7,257 bases of DNA, taken from positions 1 to 7,257 of the forward strand of contig JAZDKP010000224.1 of the NCBI GenBank assembly GCA_043802925.1, written 5' to 3'. The stretch is from JAZDKP01 sp043802925. Its GTDB lineage: Bacteria > Fibrobacterota > OXYB2-FULL-49-7 > JAEUSG01. A program made the position numbers and the translations under genes. Every line of letters begins with the position of its first letter. Position 1 is the stretch's first letter. The notes under the pieces are model-generated. The model saw only the letters and a program-made list of their open reading frames with translations. It was not told the origin of the DNA and did no database searches. Below are positions 1 through 5,550 of the stretch, in pieces.

Positions 1-114
1 AATTATTATCTGGGCGACAAATATACAAAGTGCTCGTCACGCCAGTGGGAAAACCCCATGTACGCGACCGAGCACCTCGGTTTCCGCTGCTGCCTCAGCT
101 TTGAAATGCGCTAG
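1..114 (+). CDS. C-terminal end of a formylglycine-generating-enzyme (FGE/SUMF1)-like domain protein, 5' truncated
   Basis: Only the last 37 codons and a TAG stop are in the window; the frame is open from base 1. The residues end in the pattern SSRQWENPMYATEHLGFRCC. This matches the usual end of FGE-sulfatase domains: an arginine-containing loop, then a short linker to a terminal GFRC strand. Family members include true formylglycine-generating enzymes, which oxidise a cysteine of sulfatases, and many proteins that only share the fold, such as those with kinase or lipoprotein partners. Without the N-terminal part and its active-site cysteines the function cannot be decided. The stop codon shares bases with the stop of the convergent gene on the other strand. 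Confidence 0.6.
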   Translation, partial: NYYLGDKYTKCSSRQWENPMYATEHLGFRCCLSFEMR

Positions 115-782
115 GCCACCGCGCGGAAGGACTCCTGCGCCGCCTGCGCGTTTTCCTGTTTTCCGCCTGCGGCAAGGTCCCGTTCAATTTTGTCCAACTT
201 GTCCATGGTGAGCTCATAGGTTTTGTTCACAAGCTTTCCAACAGCGCCCGGAAGCTCCCCCAGCATGTCCTTCGCCTGCTTGAATCCCTCTTCGATGGCG
301 TCTTTGATACGCTTGAAGAAATCGGAATTTTCACCCGTGAACGATGAAAGGAATGAGGTGGCGAAGTCTACGATTCTCTGCGAGGTGTTATCCGCGTTCC
401 AGTATTCCGGAATGCTTGCCTCCAGTGCCGCGAGTTCCGCGTCATTGCCATCCCCGGTCTTCAGGACGCCGTTTGGATCTGAAATGGATTTGATGAGCTG
501 TTCTTTGTAGGCCATCAGTGCATCGTTAAGTCCGCTCCGAAACCGTTCCGCCTCGTCCGGGCTCATGAGGTAGGGCTTTTTTGCGGAAGTCTGCGTGGCG
601 GAGTCGGAAGAAGCGGCCAGGACCGTGCTTTTGTATTCCAGGTGCACGGTGTCACCGTCCTTGCTTTTATAGTCATAGGTCAGCGAATCGGTACGATAGA
701 GTATTTTGTCGAGCCGGGTATTGGCCGATGGCCGGGGTGTGGTATGGGTGGCGGATTGGGACTGAACAGCCGTGGTTTCCAT
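111..782 (-). CDS. DUF5610-like soluble protein of unknown function
   Basis: This encodes a 223-residue protein starting METTAVQ. The start is chosen because AAAGGAG lies 6 bases upstream of this ATG. Two earlier in-frame ATGs exist: one (786-788) abuts the Shine-Dalgarno, and one at 827 has no ribosome binding site. There is no signal peptide, membrane segment or cysteine. Residues 1-24 are a Ser/Thr/Gln/Pro-rich, probably disordered, leader. Residues 28-52 form a strand-like section with the DGDTVHLEY pattern. Residues 73-105 and 133-203 look helical, with QRIVDFATSFLSS and EEGFKQAKDMLGELPG near the C-terminus. From memory, that C-terminal pattern resembles DUF5610, a family without a known role. 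The tail (204-223) is Ala/Gln-rich. It is divergent from the HAD gene and convergent with the FGE-like gene, so probably monocistronic. Confidence 0.72.
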   Translation of the reverse strand: METTAVQSQSATHTTPRPSANTRLDKILYRTDSLTYDYKSKDGDTVHLEYKSTVLAASSDSATQTSAKKPYLMSPDEAERFRSGLNDALMAYKEQLIKSISDPNGVLKTGDGNDAELAALEASIPEYWNADNTSQRIVDFATSFLSSFTGENSDFFKRIKDAIEEGFKQAKDMLGELPGAVGKLVNKTYELTMDKLDKIERDLAAGGKQENAQAAQESFRAVA

Positions 783-788
783 GGTCAT

Positions 789-795
789 CTCCTTT
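789..795 (-). promoter_or_regulatory. Ribosome binding site that sets the start of the DUF5610-like gene
   Basis: AAAGGAG on the minus strand, 6 bases before the ATG at 782. It makes the start at 782 clearly better than the longer reading from 827, which lacks such a site. Confidence 0.75.
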
Positions 796-832
796 TTTGA
801 TTCACATATCCCCTTAATCACTGACATTTAAG

Positions 833-860
833 TTATCGGAAATCCTTGAAAATTACTTTA
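833..860 (-). promoter_or_regulatory. Possible sigma-28-like promoter for the DUF5610-like gene
   Basis: On the minus strand TAAAG (860-856) is followed by TCCGATAA (840-833), with 16 bases between TAAA and TCCGATAA. The enterobacterial FliA consensus is TAAAGTTT, 11 bases, GCCGATAA, which puts 15 bases between the same points, so the spacing is one base long. The -10 part matches 7 of 8 bases. The predicted RNA start near 826 would give a leader of about 44 bases. No good sigma-70 pair is seen in this direction (TTAAAG, 18 bases, GATAAC is poor). The call rests on one site and is tentative. Confidence 0.25.
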
Positions 861-879
861 AGGTTTTCTTTAAGTTTTC
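856..879. repeat. Tandem direct repeat in the divergent promoter region
   Basis: CTTTAAGGTTTTC (856-868) is followed, sharing one C, by CTTTAAGTTTTC (868-879), the same motif with one G missing. A third weak copy beginning CTTTCACG starts at 881. The unit spacing is 12-13 bases. The repeat lies just upstream of the HAD -35 box and touches the -35 part of the possible leftward promoter, so it could be a regulator site or simply AT-rich repetition. Confidence 0.4.
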
Positions 880-892
880 GCTTTCACGTATC

Positions 893-921
893 TTGACTTA
901 TTTCAGAGACTTATATATATT
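893..921 (+). promoter_or_regulatory. Sigma-70-type promoter of the HAD hydrolase gene, predicting a leaderless mRNA
   Basis: TTGACT (893-898), a 17-base spacer, then TATATT (916-921); each hexamer matches 5 of 6 consensus bases. Placing the last -10 base at -7 puts +1 at 928, the A of the HAD ATG. No Shine-Dalgarno lies between the -10 and the ATG (the bases are TCCTCT or similar), which agrees with leaderless translation. An alternative -10, TATATA at 914-919, has a 15-base spacer. Confidence 0.6.
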
Positions 922-927
922 TCCTCT

Positions 928-1680
928 ATGAAGAAGCGCGTTTTGAGGGCCATTTTCTTCGATGTGGACGATACGCTTTATTCTTCATCCGAATTTGCAG
1001 CAATGGCCAGGCTGAACGCCATCAAGGCCATGATCAAGAACGGCCTGAAAATGGAGATTAAAGAATGCCTGACTGCATTCAACAAGATACTCCATAAGCA
1101 CCATTCAAACTACAACTTCCATTTCAATGACCTCCTCAAAGCCGTGGGTCGGGAACGGTACCCCGCTGCAAACGAGCATGTCCTTGTGGCTGCAGGGGTG
1201 GTGGCTTACCATAACACCAAGAACAGCTGGCTTAAGCCCTATCCGGACTCCCTGGAGGTAGTGAAAATCCTTTCTCAGACAACACCACTTTGCCTGGGGG
1301 TCATTTCCTCCGGGTACAGCATCAAACAGGCTGAAAAGCTCTTCCGATTCGGGATTTTCAAATACCTTGATCCCGAAGCCATTTTTTTCTCACAGGAACT
1401 CGGTGTCGACAAGCCCAATAAGGACTTCTTCCGCATTCCCTGCAAAAAGACCGGGGTCCGGCCCGAAGAGGCCATGTATGTGGGCGATCGGCCCGGTATC
1501 GACGTACAACCGGTAAAACAGCTTGGCATGGTAAGCGTCCTCAACCGTAGAAGCGGAAAATACATGGACACCAAGTCCGCGGGCCGTCCGGACTACATTG
1601 TGCATGATTTCTGGGAACTTCTTGAATTGGTCAACACGCGTTTTGATGTTCAGCCGCGCATACCAGGCCCACGTAACTGA
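928..1680 (+). CDS. HAD-superfamily hydrolase (subfamily IA, TIGR02253-like phosphatase)
   Basis: A 250-residue cytoplasmic protein with all four HAD motifs. Motif I is FFDVDDT, with nucleophile Asp12 and acid/base Asp14. Motif II is VISSG, with Ser127 as the likely phosphate-binding residue. Motif III is Lys162 in VDKP. Motif IV is GDRPGID, with Asp187 and Asp192 for magnesium. A helical cap lies between residues 18 and 110. The opening FFDVDDTLYSSSEFAAMARLNAIKAMI strongly recalls the TIGR02253 group of HAD phosphatases, whose substrate is unknown; nucleotidase or sugar-phosphate phosphatase activity is possible. The C-terminal tail (about 232-250) extends beyond the core. Its ATG coincides with the predicted transcription start. 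The next gene begins 69 bases downstream and may share the transcript. Confidence 0.88.
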   Translation: MKKRVLRAIFFDVDDTLYSSSEFAAMARLNAIKAMIKNGLKMEIKECLTAFNKILHKHHSNYNFHFNDLLKAVGRERYPAANEHVLVAAGVVAYHNTKNSWLKPYPDSLEVVKILSQTTPLCLGVISSGYSIKQAEKLFRFGIFKYLDPEAIFFSQELGVDKPNKDFFRIPCKKTGVRPEEAMYVGDRPGIDVQPVKQLGMVSVLNRRSGKYMDTKSAGRPDYIVHDFWELLELVNTRFDVQPRIPGPRN

Positions 1681-1749
1681 TTATTTTATCAGCGCATTAC
1701 ACTGTAAAAACCCTAAAGAAAACAGGCCTGGCTTCCGATATACAGGTGT

Positions 1750-2997
1750 ATGGACAAGCTTTATCCTTTCCTAAGAGAGAAGATTCCGGGATTCAATTTC
1801 ATCCTCGTCTTCACGTTTGCCGCCTGCCTGGTTTGCGCCGGTATTGTCTATAAATCCTATAAATCCGCCAGGGCCGACGAGCAAAAAGCCTATAAGGAAT
1901 ATATTGAGAAAAAGTCGGATCCATCGGAGGCACTCCGTTTCGAGCGTACTCATGATGAAAAGACCTTTGACCTGGACGCGCACCGCAGGCTTGCGCTCCA
2001 GTACATGGATAAAAAACAGTATTCACAGGCGATTCCGCATTTTGAACGGGTCATTGATGCGGACAACGTTGTTTTTGTAGAAGAGCATAAGGAACTCTGT
2101 CTGATACTGGCCGACGCTTATATTAATGCCCGCCAGACGCAGGAGGCCGTGGTCTTCCTTGAAAAGATGGGCGATGTGTTTCGGAACGACCCCACCATCC
2201 TCCGGCGCCTGGGACAGACCTATTATTTTTCCGGCAACCTGACACAGGCTGCGGACCATTTCCGGTCCGCACTCACGAAGAAAAATGATGACGCGGAAAG
2301 CCTCGTCTACCTTGCAAAAATATACTACCAGTTGGACCACACCCGGAAGGACATCGCGGAACTGTATGAGCGCGCCCTGAAGGCCAATCCGGAATCCGTG
2401 GAACCTTACTATTCTTACGGCATCTACCGCAGCGATATGGGCGCCTACGACAGCGCGGCCGCCCTTTTCAAGAAAGCCCTTGCCATTGCCCCCTTCCATA
2501 CTCCCTCGATGGGCCGGCTTGGCATCGTTTACTATTATTCCGGCAAAATGAATGAAGCGAAAGAAATGTACGAGCTCGCCTTGTCGATTAACGCCACGGA
2601 TTATAATACGCTCTACAACCTCGGGGAATTGTATCTGACGGCCTTTGGTGACCCGGTGAATGCCTACCAGTATTTTCAGAAGGTCGTGGACCTAAGGAAA
2701 GACCATTTCCCGGCCATCAAAAAACTCGGGGTCATTGCGCTCAACAACCGCAATTATAACGAGGCGGCGCTCTGGTTTGAAAAAGCAGAAGACCTGCGGC
2801 GGCGTGATAAAGCCTATGCCAACGAGAGCATGCCGTTCGATAACGAACTGGTGGATATACTGATATTGCATGCCACGGCGCTGGAAGCGATTAAACGCAT
2901 CCCGGACGCAATCCGGCTTCTTGAAGAAGCCATCCATGAGAACCCGCTCAACAAAATTGCCCGTCATAAGCTTCAGCTCTTACAACAAGATGGATAA
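1750..2997 (+). CDS. Membrane-anchored TPR-repeat protein
   Basis: A 415-residue protein with a short N-terminal segment (1-15), one hydrophobic stretch at about 16-34 (FNFILVFTFAACLVCAGIVY) and then a basic/charged linker. The hydrophobic stretch is better read as a membrane anchor than as a cleaved signal. From about residue 74 to 400 it is a run of about nine tetratricopeptide repeats, with typical pairs such as GQTYYFSGNLTQAADHFRSAL (151-175), GIYRSDMGAYDSAAALFKKAL (224-244) and GIVYYYSGKMNEAKEMYELAL (258-278). TPR arrays bind other proteins; no catalytic domain is visible and the partner is not evident. The -1/-5 region has only a weak AGG before the ATG. The gene ends with tandem stops TAA TAA. 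No gene symbol can be given. Confidence 0.85.
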   Translation: MDKLYPFLREKIPGFNFILVFTFAACLVCAGIVYKSYKSARADEQKAYKEYIEKKSDPSEALRFERTHDEKTFDLDAHRRLALQYMDKKQYSQAIPHFERVIDADNVVFVEEHKELCLILADAYINARQTQEAVVFLEKMGDVFRNDPTILRRLGQTYYFSGNLTQAADHFRSALTKKNDDAESLVYLAKIYYQLDHTRKDIAELYERALKANPESVEPYYSYGIYRSDMGAYDSAAALFKKALAIAPFHTPSMGRLGIVYYYSGKMNEAKEMYELALSINATDYNTLYNLGELYLTAFGDPVNAYQYFQKVVDLRKDHFPAIKKLGVIALNNRNYNEAALWFEKAEDLRRRDKAYANESMPFDNELVDILILHATALEAIKRIPDAIRLLEEAIHENPLNKIARHKLQLLQQDG

Positions 2998-3085
2998 TAA
3001 GGGGTTAGTGGCGCAATATCTTGTATTTGAGTTTCCAGCTTCTTTTGATGTAACTGGACGAATAATAGTATTTTAAAAAATTTAC

Positions 3086-3113
3086 TTGATTTTATTTGTT
3101 ATTCGAATATAAA
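3086..3113 (+). promoter_or_regulatory. Promoter of the IHF/HU-type gene, with AT-rich upstream element
   Basis: TTGATT (3086-3091), a 16-base spacer, then TATAAA (3108-3113). The predicted start near 3120 leaves a leader of about 29 bases. The 25 bases upstream (3061-3085) are almost all A/T and could act as an UP element. A perfect 10-base palindrome, TATTCGAATA (3100-3109), overlaps the start of the -10 box. A second TATAAA at 3122-3127 lacks a good -35. Confidence 0.5.
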
Positions 3114-3148
3114 TTACCTGTTATAAAGAAAACGATTAGGCGGGAAAA

Positions 3149-3505
3149 ATGGGTAATGTAACAAAAAAGAATCTTGTTGAAGTCATTTCCGGTAAAACCG
3201 GGCTTACGCAGGTCGACACTAAAATAATCATTGAAAGCCTTCTGGAAACTGTCTCCAGGTTTCTTTCCGAAGGCCGCAATATTGAAATACGCGGTTTTGG
3301 CCGTTTTAAAATCAAGACGAAAAAGAGCCGCACCGCACGCAACCCCCGTACCGGTGAAACCGTGCAGGTTGAAAAGGGTTTAAAGCCGGTCTTTGAGGCC
3401 AGCAAAGAGCTCAAGAAAAAGGTCAATACAACTAACAGCAATCCAGGCATTGCCAACGCTTCCGGCGCCCCTTTGTCCGGGAAAAGCGCGCTTCCTGTAT
3501 ACTGA
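3149..3505 (+). CDS. IHF/HU-family nucleoid DNA-binding protein with C-terminal tail
   Basis: A 118-residue protein. Residues 1-92 form a complete HU/IHF fold: two N-terminal helices (4-40), the RGFGRF turn (48-53) and the DNA-binding beta arm with TARNPRTGE (62-70), where Pro66 is the expected intercalating proline. The closing helix is FEASKELKKKVN. The KPVFEASKEL ending resembles IHF-beta more than classic HU, but the subtype is uncertain. Such proteins act as dimers that bend DNA. Residues 93-118 are an extra Asn/Ser/Gly/Pro-rich tail not found in the roughly 90-100 residue standard proteins. The start has a weak GGCGGG-type site 4 bases upstream. It stands alone after a 151-base gap; smpB follows after 93 bases. 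Confidence 0.92.
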   Translation: MGNVTKKNLVEVISGKTGLTQVDTKIIIESLLETVSRFLSEGRNIEIRGFGRFKIKTKKSRTARNPRTGETVQVEKGLKPVFEASKELKKKVNTTNSNPGIANASGAPLSGKSALPVY

Positions 3506-3562
3506 AACGGTCTGTCCGCTTTCACAACGCTTCTGTTTCCTCTAAAAAACGCCATTTCTCCT

Positions 3563-3590
3563 TTGCCTTAACCTGCGTGAAGCTTATATT
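3563..3590 (+). promoter_or_regulatory. Possible promoter of smpB, giving a leaderless or near-leaderless mRNA
   Basis: TTGCCT (3563-3568), a 16-base spacer, then TATATT (3585-3590). The predicted +1 is near 3597, two bases before the GTG start at 3599. If TATTTT (3587-3592) is the -10, +1 falls exactly on the GTG. No Shine-Dalgarno is present. The -35 is only moderate (4 of 6), and readthrough from the IHF/HU gene is a real alternative. Confidence 0.35.
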
Positions 3591-3598
3591 TTAGACGG

Positions 3599-4042
3599 GT
3601 GAAAATTGTTGCCCGTAATAAAAAAGCTTGGCATTTGTATGCCATCCTCGATAAGTACGAAGCGGGTGTTGCGCTCAAAGGCACGGAGGTCAAGTCCCTC
3701 CGAGCGGGCAAGGTAAATTTTTCGGACAGTTTCGCCCGGCTCCAGGATGACGAACTCTGGCTTGACAACCTAGATATTTCCCCGTATGCGCAGGGGAACA
3801 TCAATAACCACGAACCGCGGCGGCAGCGAAAGCTCCTCCTGCACCGGAGGGAAATCCGGAAAATTCGGACGCTGATGAGTGAAAAAGGGCTCACCCTGAT
3901 GCCGCTTGCCATCTACTTCAACGAGCGCGGCAAGGTCAAGATTGAACTCGGCGTCTGCCGCGGTAAAAAACTCTATGACAAGCGCGAAGACATTGCGGGC
4001 AAGGAAGCCGGCCGCCTCATCAAACGGATAATGAAATCATGA
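3599..4042 (+). CDS. smpB: SmpB, tmRNA-binding protein of trans-translation
   Basis: A 147-residue protein. SmpB binds the tRNA-like part of tmRNA (SsrA) and brings it to stalled ribosomes so that unfinished proteins are tagged and released. The family signature is continuous: ARNKKAWHLYAILDKYEAGVALKGTEVKSLR (5-35), then SPYAQGNINNHEPRRQRKLLLHRREI (60-85) in the OB-fold core, and the basic C-terminal tail with GKKLYDKRED (about 121-130) that enters the mRNA channel. The GTG at 3599 is the only ordinary start between the in-frame TGA at 3578 and the conserved NKK, so it is well supported although it lacks a Shine-Dalgarno. The N-terminus is slightly short for the family. The stop overlaps the amidase start as ATGA. 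The tmRNA gene itself is not in the window. Confidence 0.96.
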   Translation: MKIVARNKKAWHLYAILDKYEAGVALKGTEVKSLRAGKVNFSDSFARLQDDELWLDNLDISPYAQGNINNHEPRRQRKLLLHRREIRKIRTLMSEKGLTLMPLAIYFNERGKVKIELGVCRGKKLYDKREDIAGKEAGRLIKRIMKS

Positions 4043-5550
4043 CCTGCGCACTTTTCCGGATGATTCTTCTCCTGCTGGCCCTGGCCGCGGCCGGTGCCAT
4101 GGTGACCGTGGACTATCATCAGGCCAGTCTCACCGAAATCACGGCCCTTGAGCGCGAAAAGCAAACCTATGTCTCGGCCGCAGAGCTGTTCGCCCTATTC
4201 AGCGGCCGACCCTATTGGTCGCCGGATAAAAGGAAACTGGCGGTCACGCTGAACGGCATGGACCTTGTGCTCACGGAAAACTCGCCCTACGCGCTTGCCG
4301 GAGACAGCGTTTTAAACCTTGTATCCGCTCCCTTTCAGGAAAACGGTGAATTTTTTGTGCCTGCGGCCGGAATCGCCGGGGCGCTCGACGGCCTTTTTCC
4401 GGACCTTGTTACCTGGGACGCCCAGAAAAAGGTACTCAAGGTCATCAGCAGCGACCGGGTCATCCGCCGGGCGGTCTGCGAGGAAAAGAAGAACGGTACG
4501 CTTTATACCCTCTTTCTGCCGGATTCCATGGGCTTTGAGTACACGTACTTCAAGCCCCAGCTCAACATTAATATCGTGAACGGCCGGGTTTCACCGCTGG
4601 ATCTTGTCCAGGGTAAACGTCTCGGGAAAATCAAATCCGTGGAAGCGGTCCAGTTTGCTGACAACGCGCAGGTAGCCCTGCAGCTGACGGACGACGCCCC
4701 GGAGCCCGAGGTGGCCTACCGTGACAATCCCGCGCGCATCGAAGTCGTGGTCCGCAGCATGGTGCCGACACCTCCCGTTCCCAGGGACTCCGCACCCGTG
4801 GGCGGCGCGCAGGCCGCAATCTGCTCGCAGCGAATCCGGACCATCATCATCGATCCCGGCCACGGCGGCCGCGATCCCGGCGCCGTGAACACAAAGGAAA
4901 AAGCCGGGGAGAAGGAGGCGGTTTTGGCCATCGCCCTCAAGCTTGTGGACCGGCTCAAGGCCGCGCTTTCCGGAACACAGGTCCTGCTGACCCGTGACGA
5001 TGACACGTTCATCCCGCTCATTGACCGCAGCAAAATCGCCAACCGGAACAACGGTGACCTTTTTGTCAGCATCCACGCCAACAGCGTCAAAGGGAACGCG
5101 GCCAAACGCGAGTCCGTGGCCGGCTACGGCGTATACTTTCTCGATGTGGCGCGCGACGACGAGTCGCGGGCCGTGGCTGCGCTCGAAAACGCGGCCATTG
5201 AGTACGAAGAAAAGCCTCCGGAAGAGGCCCGAAACGACATCGACTTCATCCTCAAGTCCGCGGAGCTCAACGTCTACCGCGATCAGAGCGAACAATTGGC
5301 CATTGCCATCGAACAGGAAATGAGCCGCATCGTCAAGGACGTTTCCCGCTACAACACCGGCGTCAATCAGGCCGGTTTTTATGTACTCCGCGGGCCGCAG
5401 ATGCCCTCGGTACTCGTGGAGACCGCCTTCATCTCCAACCCCCGGGAGGCACGCCTTCTCAAGAATGCGGAGTTTCAGGAACAGATTGCCAAGGCCCTGT
5501 GCGGCGGCATCCTGCGCTTTAAGGAAAAATGTGAAAAAGCGCTCCCGTGA
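4039..5550 (+). CDS. Exported N-acetylmuramoyl-L-alanine amidase (Amidase_3) with N-terminal copper-amine-oxidase-like domain
   Basis: A 503-residue protein that should cut the amide bond between N-acetylmuramic acid and the stem peptide, as in cell separation. Residues 1-20 are a signal peptide (LLLLALAAAGA). Residues about 24-137 resemble the copper-amine-oxidase-like N-terminal domain, a putative wall-binding module. Residues about 138-240 are an AMIN-like beta-rich region, and 241-262 form a Pro-rich linker. The catalytic Amidase_3 domain spans 266-496, with zinc ligands His275 (DPGHGG), Glu291 and His346 (SIHAN) and catalytic Glu461 (VLVETAFISN). The stretch 371-410 (with ALENAAIEYEEKPPEEARND) corresponds to the region that carries an autoinhibitory helix in AmiB/AmiC-type enzymes, so partner activation is possible. 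The ATG overlaps the smpB stop (ATGA) without a strong Shine-Dalgarno, implying coupled translation. Confidence 0.93.
   Translation: MTCALFRMILLLLALAAAGAMVTVDYHQASLTEITALEREKQTYVSAAELFALFSGRPYWSPDKRKLAVTLNGMDLVLTENSPYALAGDSVLNLVSAPFQENGEFFVPAAGIAGALDGLFPDLVTWDAQKKVLKVISSDRVIRRAVCEEKKNGTLYTLFLPDSMGFEYTYFKPQLNINIVNGRVSPLDLVQGKRLGKIKSVEAVQFADNAQVALQLTDDAPEPEVAYRDNPARIEVVVRSMVPTPPVPRDSAPVGGAQAAICSQRIRTIIIDPGHGGRDPGAVNTKEKAGEKEAVLAIALKLVDRLKAALSGTQVLLTRDDDTFIPLIDRSKIANRNNGDLFVSIHANSVKGNAAKRESVAGYGVYFLDVARDDESRAVAALENAAIEYEEKPPEEARNDIDFILKSAELNVYRDQSEQLAIAIEQEMSRIVKDVSRYNTGVNQAGFYVLRGPQMPSVLVETAFISNPREARLLKNAEFQEQIAKALCGGILRFKEKCEKALP
5521..5525 (+). promoter_or_regulatory. Ribosome binding site that sets the murI start
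   Basis: AAGGA lies 5 bases before the GTG at 5531, inside the end of the amidase gene. It fixes the glutamate racemase start there. An ATG far upstream at 5381 is in the same frame but would add 50 Arg/Pro/Ser-rich residues that are just the amidase read out of frame. Confidence 0.7.

Noticed and set aside
118..156. GC-rich stem followed by TTTT just after the FGE-like stop
   Set aside because: The best stem (GCGC / GCGC) is only 4-5 bp, inside the coding sequence of the opposite gene, and the T-run is broken. Too weak to call.
1677..1692. Inverted repeat CTGAT / ATCAG at the end of the HAD gene
   Set aside because: The stem is only 5 weak pairs and no T-run follows, so it does not support a terminator.
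1737..1752. GATATACA just before the TPR gene as a third leaderless promoter
   Set aside because: The -10 match is only 4 of 6 and no -35 is found at a suitable distance. A weak AGG is present before the ATG.
2998..3085. Small gene or terminator after the TPR gene
   Set aside because: No open frame with a ribosome binding site fits. The only inverted repeat (TCCAG / CTGGA) is 5 bp with a long loop and no T-run.
4851..4883. Direct repeat of GATCCCGG within the amidase gene
   Set aside because: It comes from the repeated DPG in DPGHGGRDPGA, a conserved protein motif, not a DNA element.
5381..5530. N-terminal extension of the glutamate racemase frame
   Set aside because: The 50 extra residues are Arg/Pro/Ser-rich, out-of-frame amidase sequence. 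The GTG at 5531 has a clear ribosome binding site.
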